NCBI GenBank assembly: GCA_945865295.1
Contig: CAMBDE010000021.1
Location: 1 to 33,442 of the forward strand
DNA length: 33,442 bases
Reading direction: 5' to 3'
DNA from: Chitinophaga pinensis
GTDB taxonomy: Bacteria; Bacteroidota; Bacteroidia; Chitinophagales; Chitinophagaceae
The position numbers and the translations under genes are program-made. A model generated the notes under the pieces. That model saw only the letters and a list, made by a program, of their open reading frames with translations. It ran no database searches and was not told the DNA's origin. Below are positions 15,503 to 23,035 of this stretch, in pieces. The first letter of the stretch is position 1. Each line of letters begins with the position of its first letter.

Positions 15503-16708
15503 TTATTGTTCAAAATAGCTGATACTGCCACCTATCCAGGTGGCAGTATCGTTATAGCTCACTCCAATCATAGGTCCTTTACTCATTCTAGTTAAGTTAG
15601 TGGTAGCAAGGTATCGATTCAGTTTACTATCCCAAAAATAAAACAATCTAATTTCTGCTTTAGAAGGACCAGAAGGCGTTTCAATCACAGCAGCATAGGA
15701 TACTTTCTTTTGTAGGATCCAATTTTCCGGGTCATTGATTGCATTGATGGAAATGCTGGTTGGGTCTAGCATCACACCATGCCCTCCAAAGGAGAATAAA
15801 GGTTTGCAAATAGATGTACCTAAATCAAGATCAGCATCTGCTTGATTATTTTTCCAATCAGATAACAGATGTGCTTCTGGAATTGCTGGATGCTTTAGTA
15901 GGGGGAGTATGTATTTACTAATCCTAAAAAAATGATGTGGATGATTCACCCAGGCTATCCCCTCTGCTTGTTCTAGTAATTTAAATTGTGCTAAAAAATT
16001 GGGTGCTTGTTGCATCAATTCATCATATACAACTCGATTATAAATACGTTCAATTTTAAATTCGGTATTATTTTTTTGATAATAAAGCGTTTTGCCTTTT
16101 AAGTAAATTTCTGATAGACAAACAATCGGCACATTCAACCAAGCTTCTGTCAGCAATAGATCATGCCTAGTTTTTTGTTCGTAAGGCTTTATCTCTAATA
16201 AAATGGTATGCTTCCCTTGGTCACCAAGTACCATTGTTTTGAAAAATTCAAGGTAGCTTGCTTGGTTGTATCCATTTAGAAAAGGACTAAAGCCTTTTGG
16301 TAAATCGTATGCCAATTCCAAGGCTTGTGCTTGTAATAATTCAAAAGCAAATAAAGAAGGGAATCCTTGTAATTCAATTAATTGAGGTTGGTATGTTCCG
16401 CCCGATCCTTTGGCTATTGCAAAATCAATCACGATACATTCAGGTAGGGTGGATTCACCTGGAATATCCATTCCATTTGGAATTGCATGGGTTGTTTTTG
16501 CTGAGAAATTTGGGTCTGTAATAAAATTACAAATAAAGTCCCCCGCATCTAGCAATTGATCTGTAAATGCTTTATCAATAAATACAGGCGTTTCTGCAAT
16601 TCTAAACGGGATTTGATCTTTAAATGGTGCATTTAAAATGGTAAGGTATTGTTGGTACTTCTCTGCCGTAAATTGGGCGTTAAATGCTGTTCTAATTGCT
16701 GGAATCAT
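15503..16708 (-). CDS. ATP-grasp-like protein of unknown substrate
   Basis: I recognise no named family with certainty. Several segments resemble circularly permuted ATP-grasp ligases: an acid-rich strand IELQGF (111-116), a glycine loop CKPLFSFGGHGV (301-312) with Lys302, a WILQKKV strand (330-336), and a late AEIRLFYF segment (351-358). ATP-grasp enzymes activate a carboxylate as acyl phosphate and join it to an amine or thiol. The start ATG overlaps the amidotransferase stop by four bases (ATGA), so the two are probably translationally coupled. A pairing with a GATase suggests ammonia-derived amide formation, but this is inference. A 12-bp perfect hairpin lies in its last codons. Alternatives include a non-catalytic ATP-binding protein. 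Confidence 0.55.
   Translation of the reverse strand: MIPAIRTAFNAQFTAEKYQQYLTILNAPFKDQIPFRIAETPVFIDKAFTDQLLDAGDFICNFITDPNFSAKTTHAIPNGMDIPGESTLPECIVIDFAIAKGSGGTYQPQLIELQGFPSLFAFELLQAQALELAYDLPKGFSPFLNGYNQASYLEFFKTMVLGDQGKHTILLEIKPYEQKTRHDLLLTEAWLNVPIVCLSEIYLKGKTLYYQKNNTEFKIERIYNRVVYDELMQQAPNFLAQFKLLEQAEGIAWVNHPHHFFRISKYILPLLKHPAIPEAHLLSDWKNNQADADLDLGTSICKPLFSFGGHGVMLDPTSISINAINDPENWILQKKVSYAAVIETPSGPSKAEIRLFYFWDSKLNRYLATTNLTRMSKGPMIGVSYNDTATWIGGSISYFEQ
15521..15550. terminator. 12-bp perfect hairpin at the end of the ATP-grasp-like gene
   Basis: Arms GATACTGCCACC and GGTGGCAGTATC pair perfectly around the 6-base loop TATCCA. The structure is inside the minus-strand coding region, 15 bases before its stop codon ends, and 24 bases past the adaptor stop on the plus strand. 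It could terminate transcription from the plus strand or protect the 3' end of the minus transcript. No T-run adjoins either side. Confidence 0.55.
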
Positions 16709-17493
16709 ACTTGCAGCATTTGTTGTAGGAAGTTGGGAATAAACTGACTACAAGTATGTTTGATTTTAGAATCGTCCGCTAAGGATAGTATAATTTGATG
16801 CCATTTGTCTTCACTAAAATCATTTACAACAGTTGATTTAATACTGTCTGTATTAAAGTAGTTAAGGAGTCTTTCTTGAGTTGCTTCAGGATGAAATTGA
16901 ACCCCAACCATTGTATCACTAAACGCAACAGCCATCAATGCCCTTTCATAGGGGAGTTGAGGTCTTATTTTTTCCAATGCGATGATGGTGGCGCCCATCA
17001 ATTCAATTTTTTCATCATTGGGTTCGGTAATTTGGTACAATCTACTTTCCATTGCAAAAAAGGGATCTGATAATTGTTCAAAAATGGAATGGGCTATTGT
17101 TGGATGGATTGGAAGAATACCAAGCTGTTTTGATTTTCTTAAACCAACTTTTCCAATATTAAAATGTCTACAGGCTAACTGAAAACTGTGGCAAATGAGA
17201 AGGACTGGTTTTTTTATTGCATGCATTCGTTCTAACCAATTGCAATAAGCTATATCCCATGCATGTGCTTCTGTGTCAATAGGAGAGCCAGGTCCACCTG
17301 ATGAAATATATACATCAAATCCATCCTCCGGTAATTCATTTTTAACCCGCACATCAAATACGGTGGTCTTGATTTCAACGGAATACTTTTTGCTCCAATC
17401 TTCCAATATATCCCTGATACAATCCATCCCCATATTAGCACTGCCATCATATAGATCAAGTACCGCAATATGTATGGGCGTGGATTGGGACAT
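16705..17493 (-). CDS. Class-I glutamine amidotransferase domain protein
   Basis: This is a stand-alone GATase (262 residues), the type that releases ammonia from glutamine for a partner synthetase. The oxyanion strand SSGGPGSP (64-71), the nucleophile in LLICHSFQL (Cys101) and VQFHPEAT (His201, Glu203) give a full Cys-His-Glu triad. The nucleophile elbow reads C-H-S-F-Q rather than the common C-x-G-x-Q; the Gly-to-Ser change is unusual, but Gln is kept. It shares one base with the M42 gene upstream (TAATG) and overlaps the ATP-grasp-like gene by four bases, so it sits in the middle of a tight operon. The partner is probably the ATP-grasp-like protein. The substrate is unknown. Confidence 0.85.
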   Translation of the reverse strand: MSQSTPIHIAVLDLYDGSANMGMDCIRDILEDWSKKYSVEIKTTVFDVRVKNELPEDGFDVYISSGGPGSPIDTEAHAWDIAYCNWLERMHAIKKPVLLICHSFQLACRHFNIGKVGLRKSKQLGILPIHPTIAHSIFEQLSDPFFAMESRLYQITEPNDEKIELMGATIIALEKIRPQLPYERALMAVAFSDTMVGVQFHPEATQERLLNYFNTDSIKSTVVNDFSEDKWHQIILSLADDSKIKHTCSQFIPNFLQQMLQV

Positions 17494-18635
17494 TATAAAT
17501 AGTTCAGATTGGTTTTGGGACTCAGCTGTAAAATCGTTTCATACATTAATTGGATGGTATCTACGATGTCTTTTTTGTGAATCATTTCTACCGTAGTATG
17601 CATATATCTAAGCGGGATGGATATTAAAACAGAAGGACATCCGTCATTGGCATAAGCAAAGCTATCTGTATCGGTGCCTGTACTTCTGCTAAGTGTTCTA
17701 AATTGTACAGGAATTTTTTTATTTTTTGCAGTGGCTTCTACGATTGCCAATAATTTATTGTGGATAGCAGGCGCGTAGGCTAATGAAGGGCCTTTACCAC
17801 ATTGAATATCCCCTTCGATTGCTTTATTAATCATTGGGGTATGTGTATCATGGGTCACATCGGTCACAATTGCAATATTGGGTTTGATTCTTCTAGCAAT
17901 CATCTCAGCACCTCTTAATCCAATTTCTTCTTGAACAGCATTCACAATGTATAAGCCAAATGGTAATTTCTTTTTATTTTCTGAAAGCATTCTTGCCACT
18001 TCGGCAATCATGAATCCACCGACTCTATTGTCAAAAGCTCTTCCAATGATAAAGTCATGTGCTAATTCATCAAATCCTTCTTCATAAGTAACCACTGCAC
18101 CAATATGAATCCCCAATGCCTCCACTTCTTTTTTAGATCTTGCTCCGCAATCCAAAGTCAAATTTTCTACTTTAGGTTGTGGCTCTTTTTGTTCAGGATT
18201 GCTCATTCTTGTGTGGATAGCAGGCCATCCAAACACCGCTTTAACTGGTCCTTTTTTACCATGAATCCAAACGCGCATAGAAGGTGCAATTTGATGGTCA
18301 ACACCGCCATTGCGTTTAAGATGTATTAAACCTTGATCGTTGATATAATTTACAAACCAACTTATTTCATCCGCATGTGCCTCAATCACTACTTTAAATG
18401 GTGCATCAGGATTAATCACACCCACAGCTGTGCCATAGGGATCTGTAAAAGTGGTATCTACATATTGTGTCAAATAGTTCAACCAAATTTTTTGACCACT
18501 TGTTTCAAAACCGACTGGCGAAGGATTATTGATATACTCTTTTAAAAATTGATAAGAAGTTGGGTTGATCAACTCTTTTTTCTTAGAGCTACTTACTTTG
18601 TTCGTACTTACTTTTTTTGTTGTTGCTTTTGCCAT
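17493..18635 (-). CDS. M42 family metallo-aminopeptidase
   Basis: This is a cytosolic di-metal aminopeptidase or deblocking peptidase of the PepA/FrvX/TET type; members form dodecameric shells and remove N-terminal residues from short peptides. Metal and catalytic positions are His87 (EAHADE), Asp202 (GRAFDNRVGG), Glu236 and Glu237 (QEEIGLRG), Asp259 (VTDVTHD) and His346 (RYMHTTVE). The first 20 residues are Lys/Ser/Thr-rich (MAKATTKKVSTNKVSSSKKK), an extension beyond the usual core. It is the first gene of a three-gene operon and overlaps the GATase start by one base. The 75-base gap to the divergent LuxE-like gene holds promoters for both. No signal peptide is visible. Confidence 0.92.
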   Translation of the reverse strand: MAKATTKKVSTNKVSSSKKKELINPTSYQFLKEYINNPSPVGFETSGQKIWLNYLTQYVDTTFTDPYGTAVGVINPDAPFKVVIEAHADEISWFVNYINDQGLIHLKRNGGVDHQIAPSMRVWIHGKKGPVKAVFGWPAIHTRMSNPEQKEPQPKVENLTLDCGARSKKEVEALGIHIGAVVTYEEGFDELAHDFIIGRAFDNRVGGFMIAEVARMLSENKKKLPFGLYIVNAVQEEIGLRGAEMIARRIKPNIAIVTDVTHDTHTPMINKAIEGDIQCGKGPSLAYAPAIHNKLLAIVEATAKNKKIPVQFRTLSRSTGTDTDSFAYANDGCPSVLISIPLRYMHTTVEMIHKKDIVDTIQLMYETILQLSPKTNLNYL

Positions 18636-18685
18636 AGTTTGTTTAATTATAACCCTTGCAAGATACTACATTCTGTATTTATTAA

Positions 18686-18693
18686 TACATTTG
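18686..18693 (+). promoter_or_regulatory. -7 box upstream of the LuxE-like gene
   Basis: TACATTTG matches TAnnTTTG and lies 17 bases before the ATG at 18711, inside the 75-base divergent gap. No TTTG at the expected distance upstream is seen. Confidence 0.4.
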
Positions 18694-18710
18694 TATCAAA
18701 CCTAGGTAGT

Positions 18711-19697
18711 ATGAAAGGCGAAACTTGGAACATGGAGGATTTAAAGGAATTGGCGCCCTCCAATTTCTTGCGCACTGCCTTGTCACTCATGGCCTACCAA
18801 GCTTCGAATAATAAAGTTTATGGCGAGTGGATTCAATCCATGAAACTGCAATTAGATACGGTAGAATGTCTGGAGCAAATCCCATTCTTACCGATTCATT
18901 TTTATAAAACACATACTATTTATTCAGGAACTGAATGCCCAAAATTTTATTTTGAAAGTAGTGGTACCACCCAGGATATTGTAAGTAAACATTTTGTAAA
19001 AGATTTAAAAGTATATGAACAAAGTTTTATGCAATGCTTTGAACAATTTTACGGATCGCCAAAAGATTACTGCATACTTGGTTTATTGCCCAACTATTTA
19101 GAGCGACAACATTCTTCTCTGGTCTATATGACGCAACATTTAATCCAAGCAAGTGCAAATTCAAAAAGCGGCTTTTATTTATATGATTTTGAAAACTTGA
19201 ATCGTACTTTGGCTGATTTGGAAAAGGAACAACAAAAAACATTATTAATTGGAGTTAGTTATGCCTTAATGGATTTTGTAGACGCATATCCTCAAGCATT
19301 GAAGCATACAATAGTGATGGAGACTGGGGGCATGAAAGGCAGAAAGCAAGAATTAACTAAACCTGCTTTACATGCCTATTTAGCAGATGGATTTGGTGTT
19401 CAAGACATCCATTCAGAATATGGTATGACAGAATTATTAAGTCAAGCCTATTCTAAAGGTGGAGGCATTTATGCTTGTCCGCCTTGGATGAAAGTATTAG
19501 TAGCGGATGAATCCGATCCAATAGTCTTGAATACAACTGGCAGGGGCGTCTTGCATATCATAGACCTTGCCAATTTTAATAGTTGTGCGTTTATTGCGAC
19601 AGAAGATATAGGAATGGTGCACCCTGACGGAAGTTTTGAAGTACTAGGTAGGCTAGATCAAAGTGCAAGAAGGGGTTGTAGCTTATTGGTTGTTTAA
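18711..19697 (+). CDS. LuxE-like acyl-protein synthetase / AMP-forming acyltransferase
   Basis: It resembles the LuxE family, whose members adenylate a fatty acid and hold it as a thioester on a cysteine. A nucleotide-binding loop FESSGTT (residues 81-87) and the later HSEYGMTELLSQ segment match the two ATP/AMP motifs of this group. Near the C-terminus, GRLDQSARRGCSLLVV puts a cysteine (Cys323 of 328) in the same tail region as the acylated Cys of Vibrio LuxE. The true substrate may be any carboxylate. The start at 18711 is chosen because the longer frame from 18549 would overlap the M42 gene and precede the -7 box; 18732 is also possible. Its stop overlaps the next gene's 3' end by 15 bases. 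Confidence 0.78.
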   Translation: MKGETWNMEDLKELAPSNFLRTALSLMAYQASNNKVYGEWIQSMKLQLDTVECLEQIPFLPIHFYKTHTIYSGTECPKFYFESSGTTQDIVSKHFVKDLKVYEQSFMQCFEQFYGSPKDYCILGLLPNYLERQHSSLVYMTQHLIQASANSKSGFYLYDFENLNRTLADLEKEQQKTLLIGVSYALMDFVDAYPQALKHTIVMETGGMKGRKQELTKPALHAYLADGFGVQDIHSEYGMTELLSQAYSKGGGIYACPPWMKVLVADESDPIVLNTTGRGVLHIIDLANFNSCAFIATEDIGMVHPDGSFEVLGRLDQSARRGCSLLVV

Positions 19698-21140
19698 AAC
19701 CAATGCTTCAATTTGTTTTAAAAATTGGAGATTGATATTATAGTTATATTGTCTTTTGTCTGAAGCCTCTCTTTCTTTTACAATCAGTAATTCTTTTGAT
19801 CTAGTTGCCAACTTAAATTTTTGATTGATACGTAAAAAGTGGTCGCTCCTACTTTTGTTTTGAGTAAGAATATCTTTTTGTTGCACACCAATGATTTTAT
19901 TAATCGTTTTAATGGAAATTTGTTCATTGCTCATCTGGCATTGAAATATCGTTTGAATCAATTCTTTTTCAACAATAGTTATTCCACTGTAAAAGTTTTT
20001 ATACAATATTGTCAGAACTTCATCTGGGATCGTTTTTTTCTTTCTTTTATGTTGAATGATATTGTACATAAAAATCAGGAAAATGATCACCAAGACATTG
20101 CCAATGATTGGTTGCCCAGGTCCCAATACTTTCATAATTTGTACAAGGCGATCATTCGAATAAATTGCGGTACCAGCTTCTTCATTAATATCTGTTAAAG
20201 ACAAGGAGATACTCTCAAAACTCAATAGGCCTTCTTTGGTAATTTTAATTAGGTAATAGTTTGATCCAAGCACAAATTGAATACTGTAATTACGATTATT
20301 ATTATATAGTTTCAAGTATTTTTCCCTAAATTCTGATTGTTTACTGGTTGAAAAAGTACCATAGCTATTGGTTGAAAAGTTTAACCAATACAATTCAAGA
20401 TCTGAGTGAAAAATTAAATAGGGACCGTATGGGTTAAGTTGGCTTTCTTGTTTTTTAATTAATTCTTTTAGTGTTGGATTGAGTGCACCTAAGTTTTCCC
20501 ATTTTCTCTTTGCAAAATCATAGGCGATAGAACTATCAATGTCACTGATAGTTAATGTTTTTGGAAAATCTTGCTGTTTAATTGAATTAGAAAGGTAAAG
20601 CTTACCTAATTTTTCATCCATAAAATAGAGTATGCTATTTTTGTCGCTAAGGGAGATGGATGCAGTATTAACAGTATTATAAATCTCCCATTCATGGGTT
20701 TGAGGACTAAAATAACTCATATAGTCCCTTACCTTCCAAAAGCCAGTGCCTCCAAATTGAAAAAGGGTGTCCTTGTACATCCAATTTAATGCGCTAAAAT
20801 TACTACCAAAATGTATGGTGGAATCTAATCGAGTAAATTGGTAATTACCTTGGCTTACTTTAGTGACTTCATATAACCTACCACTACCCAATACTTGTAT
20901 AAAAACTTTCCCTTTTCTTTTAATAAAGCTTGTTCCATTGGATAGTTTTTTTGTAATGCCTAGTCTAAATTCCTCCTTTAAAAAATTCAAAGAAAGGTCA
21001 TGGCTGCTGTCTTTTGCGATAAAATCTAATAAGGCAATTTCTACTTTTGACAATGGGTTAATAACCTGAATTCCTTGAGAAGACACAGAAATTGTGTTTG
21101 CAATCACAAATAGGGTAAGTAATATCCATTTATTTAGCAT
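19683..21140 (-). CDS. Unrecognised sensor-like protein: exported domain, one TM, cytoplasmic tail
   Basis: I cannot place this 485-residue protein in a named family. A signal peptide (1-22, ending SVSSQG) is followed by about 320 exported residues with repeated short strands; FGGTGFWKV...SPQTHEWEIYN (129-154) is kelch-like and suggests a beta-propeller. One membrane helix lies at about 344-363 (GNVLVIIFLIFMYNII), then a basic HKRKKK stop-transfer and a cytoplasmic domain of about 115 residues (370-485) rich in Ile, Lys, Gln and Arg that looks helical. The pattern NKIIGVQQKDILTQNKSRSD (414-433) could be a helix-turn-helix, which would make it a membrane-bound one-component regulator. That role is inferred. 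It is monocistronic and convergent with the LuxE-like gene. Confidence 0.7.
   Translation of the reverse strand: MLNKWILLTLFVIANTISVSSQGIQVINPLSKVEIALLDFIAKDSSHDLSLNFLKEEFRLGITKKLSNGTSFIKRKGKVFIQVLGSGRLYEVTKVSQGNYQFTRLDSTIHFGSNFSALNWMYKDTLFQFGGTGFWKVRDYMSYFSPQTHEWEIYNTVNTASISLSDKNSILYFMDEKLGKLYLSNSIKQQDFPKTLTISDIDSSIAYDFAKRKWENLGALNPTLKELIKKQESQLNPYGPYLIFHSDLELYWLNFSTNSYGTFSTSKQSEFREKYLKLYNNNRNYSIQFVLGSNYYLIKITKEGLLSFESISLSLTDINEEAGTAIYSNDRLVQIMKVLGPGQPIIGNVLVIIFLIFMYNIIQHKRKKKTIPDEVLTILYKNFYSGITIVEKELIQTIFQCQMSNEQISIKTINKIIGVQQKDILTQNKSRSDHFLRINQKFKLATRSKELLIVKEREASDKRQYNYNINLQFLKQIEALVLNNQ
19685..19704. terminator. Shared hairpin at two convergent gene ends
   Basis: Arms ATTGGTT and AACCAAT enclose the loop GTTTAA. 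The LuxE-like stop codon (19695-19697) is the second half of the loop, and the minus-strand stop begins at the first base of the left arm. A single structure may therefore end both transcripts. Confidence 0.45.
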
Positions 21141-21390
21141 AGGGGAATCTAAGTTCGTTTCAAATTAAAGTTAAAAAAATTTTATATATAAAAATCAATT
21201 AATGTAAAAATGATAAAAATTAATATTTCATTAATGTATAAAATAATGATTTATAATTAAATATATCTTAAATTTAAATTTCTCCTCTTAATTTACACAG
21301 AATTTGGTTGATGAATTCTTTGATCTAATATTTACAACATCGAAAAAATACTATCTATTTCAAATTAAAGAATTATAATATATAAAGATA
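21141..21390. other. Very AT-rich 250-base gap with one direct repeat
   Basis: This is the longest gap between genes. It separates the start of the sensor-like gene from the end of the EamA gene and has no open frame or RNA-gene fold that I can see. The 13-mer TTTCAAATTAAAG occurs at 21158-21170 and again at 21358-21370, exactly 200 bases apart. The promoter of the sensor-like gene must lie here on the minus strand, but no clear TAnnTTTG box stands out. Confidence 0.5.
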
Positions 21391-21413
21391 TTATCCTTTG
21401 GGGGAAGGATAAT
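21390..21413. terminator. Stop-codon hairpin of the EamA gene
   Basis: Nine-base arms ATTATCCTT and AAGGATAAT enclose the loop TGGGGG. On the minus strand the TAA stop of the EamA gene (21393-21391) is inside the stem, and AT-rich sequence follows (TATCTTTATATATT), so this may act as an intrinsic terminator. Confidence 0.5.
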
Positions 21414-22359
21414 TGGGGTAATTGGGATTCGTCTCGGTTGCCCCAACTTTTTTTACGAGTATAACCCCCAGCACTACGAATACAGTTCCCAAGATCTGCT
21501 CCCAGCTAAAGGGCTCATTTAAGATCCATCTTGCCTGAAATAAGGTTGAAACAGGACCAATGCTTGTAATTATCGCTAAATCATTACTACCTATTCTTTG
21601 CATCCCACCACTGATTAAAAACGAGGGTATCACAGTGGCTATGATTGCAAGCGCAATCACATACCATACACTACTTGAATGCAGGATCGGCAGCTCAACA
21701 ATCATAGTCAAGCCTTGCCTGTGGGTGATAAAATAATGTATAAAAATACCTACACTAGCTGCGAGCATGGATAAGCTGGTAAATTGTGGGGCTCCTAATT
21801 TTGGAATAATTTTTCCTGAACCCACTAAGTAAAAAGCATAAGTAATAGCACAAAGTAGGATCATCCAAGTCCCAAAAAAGAACAATTTCGTGTCTGGTAT
21901 TTGATTCAATTCGCCCCAATAGGCAAGGCCAATTCCAAAATAAGTGATTACAATAGCAATCCACTGTTTTTTACTAATAGCCACTTTGAAAATCAATAAA
22001 TTTAACAACACTGCAAGCGTTGGATAGATAAAAAGAATGATTCTTTCAATACTTGCAGACACATATTGCAATCCAATAAAATCAAATAAGCTACTCATAT
22101 AATACCCAAGTATCCCTACTAAACATGCGCCCAAGTAGGTAGTTGCTTTTACTTTTTTAATAGGTTGCTTTGAAAAATAAAACCACATTGCTACAGCATA
22201 GAATGGCAAAGCAAACAACATGCGTAACATCAATAAGCTACTTGCATCAATACTGGTGGAATTAAAACATAGTTTGATCCAAATGGCTTTGGTAGAAAAC
22301 AACATAGTGCCCAGGATGGCCCAGATAAAACCTTGATTGTATAGTTGCGTCCTTTTCAT
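21391..22359 (-). CDS. EamA-family (DMT superfamily) transporter
   Basis: This is an inner-membrane transporter of 322 residues with two EamA repeats and about ten hydrophobic helices. The first begins QGFIWAILGTMLFSTKAIWIK, and the second half includes a P-S-F-L-I-S-G-G-M-Q-R-I-G segment followed by a hydrophobic helix typical of EamA repeat 2. Family members export amino acids or metabolites, but substrates vary too widely to infer one. The C-terminus is an odd Asn-Pro-Tyr repeat (NPNYPNYPSPKG), and the DNA for it forms part of the stop-codon hairpin. The next gene (tsaC) is divergent, 97 bases away. Confidence 0.88.
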   Translation of the reverse strand: MKRTQLYNQGFIWAILGTMLFSTKAIWIKLCFNSTSIDASSLLMLRMLFALPFYAVAMWFYFSKQPIKKVKATTYLGACLVGILGYYMSSLFDFIGLQYVSASIERIILFIYPTLAVLLNLLIFKVAISKKQWIAIVITYFGIGLAYWGELNQIPDTKLFFFGTWMILLCAITYAFYLVGSGKIIPKLGAPQFTSLSMLAASVGIFIHYFITHRQGLTMIVELPILHSSSVWYVIALAIIATVIPSFLISGGMQRIGSNDLAIITSIGPVSTLFQARWILNEPFSWEQILGTVFVVLGVILVKKVGATETNPNYPNYPSPKG

Positions 22360-22456
22360 TCGATTTTGGTAAAAATACAGGTTGATTTAGATAGTTTGTG
22401 GCTTTCTTTTACACATTCAAATGACTTGCTTTAAGCCTTAATGATTAATTTGCAAT

Positions 22457-23026
22457 ATGTTTTTAATGGAAGAAGATATTGCTTGCGCTTTAGATGCCTT
22501 ACGAAAAGGGGGTATCATTTTATATCCTACTGATTCTGTTTGGGGGATAGGCGCTGATGCAACCAATCCTGATGCGGTTGAAAAAATTTATGTACTCAAA
22601 AAAAGAGCAGACACAAAAGCAATGATTGTGCTCGTGCCAGAAGAAAAATGGATTTTAGATTATGTTTCGGAACCTGCACCTAAAGTGGCGGATTATATCA
22701 AAGGCATCACCAAGCCAACGACTGTGATTTATGATCATGCAAAAAATGTAGCAACTAATTTAATCGCAGCAGATGGCTCTATTGCCATTCGAATATGTAA
22801 AGCAAATTTTGCGCAGCAATTAATGCAAGCTTTTGGAAAACCTATTGTAAGTACTTCTTCGAATATTTCCGGATTGCCCACGCCAAAATGTTTTAAAGAC
22901 ATTTCCTTAGATATCATTGAAGGAGTGGATTATGTCGTGCGATCAGAGCAAGAAGATACTGCGTTAAAAGAACCTTCGGCTATTGTGAAATGGGAAAAAG
23001 ATCAAATCATCATCATTCGTCCTTAA
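22457..23026 (+). CDS. tsaC: Threonylcarbamoyl-AMP synthase (TsaC/Sua5/YciO family)
   Basis: It makes threonylcarbamoyl-AMP from threonine, bicarbonate and ATP for the essential t6A37 modification of ANN-reading tRNAs. The core motifs are all present: GGIILYPTDSVWGIGADA (about 16-33), KIYVLKKRADTKAM (about 43-56), and STSSNISG (133-140). At 189 residues it is a TsaC-length enzyme without the extra Sua5 C-terminal domain. Two starts are possible: ATG at 22457 (MFLMEED) or ATG at 22466 (MEED). A weak -7-like box TTAATTTG ends 4 bases before 22457. YciO paralogues look alike, so the function is likely but not proven by motif alone. It starts a cluster with GT9 and cca. Confidence 0.9.
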   Translation: MFLMEEDIACALDALRKGGIILYPTDSVWGIGADATNPDAVEKIYVLKKRADTKAMIVLVPEEKWILDYVSEPAPKVADYIKGITKPTTVIYDHAKNVATNLIAADGSIAIRICKANFAQQLMQAFGKPIVSTSSNISGLPTPKCFKDISLDIIEGVDYVVRSEQEDTALKEPSAIVKWEKDQIIIIRP

Positions 23027-23035
23027 ATCCAATCC

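Noticed and set aside
18549-18710. N-terminal extension of the LuxE-like protein from an upstream ATG
   Set aside because: It would overlap the divergent M42 gene, is Cys/Phe-rich without similarity, and precedes the -7 box at 18686.
21141-21390. Small RNA gene or short coding frame in the AT-rich gap
   Set aside because: No promoter-terminator pair or stable fold is visible apart from the hairpin belonging to the EamA gene end.
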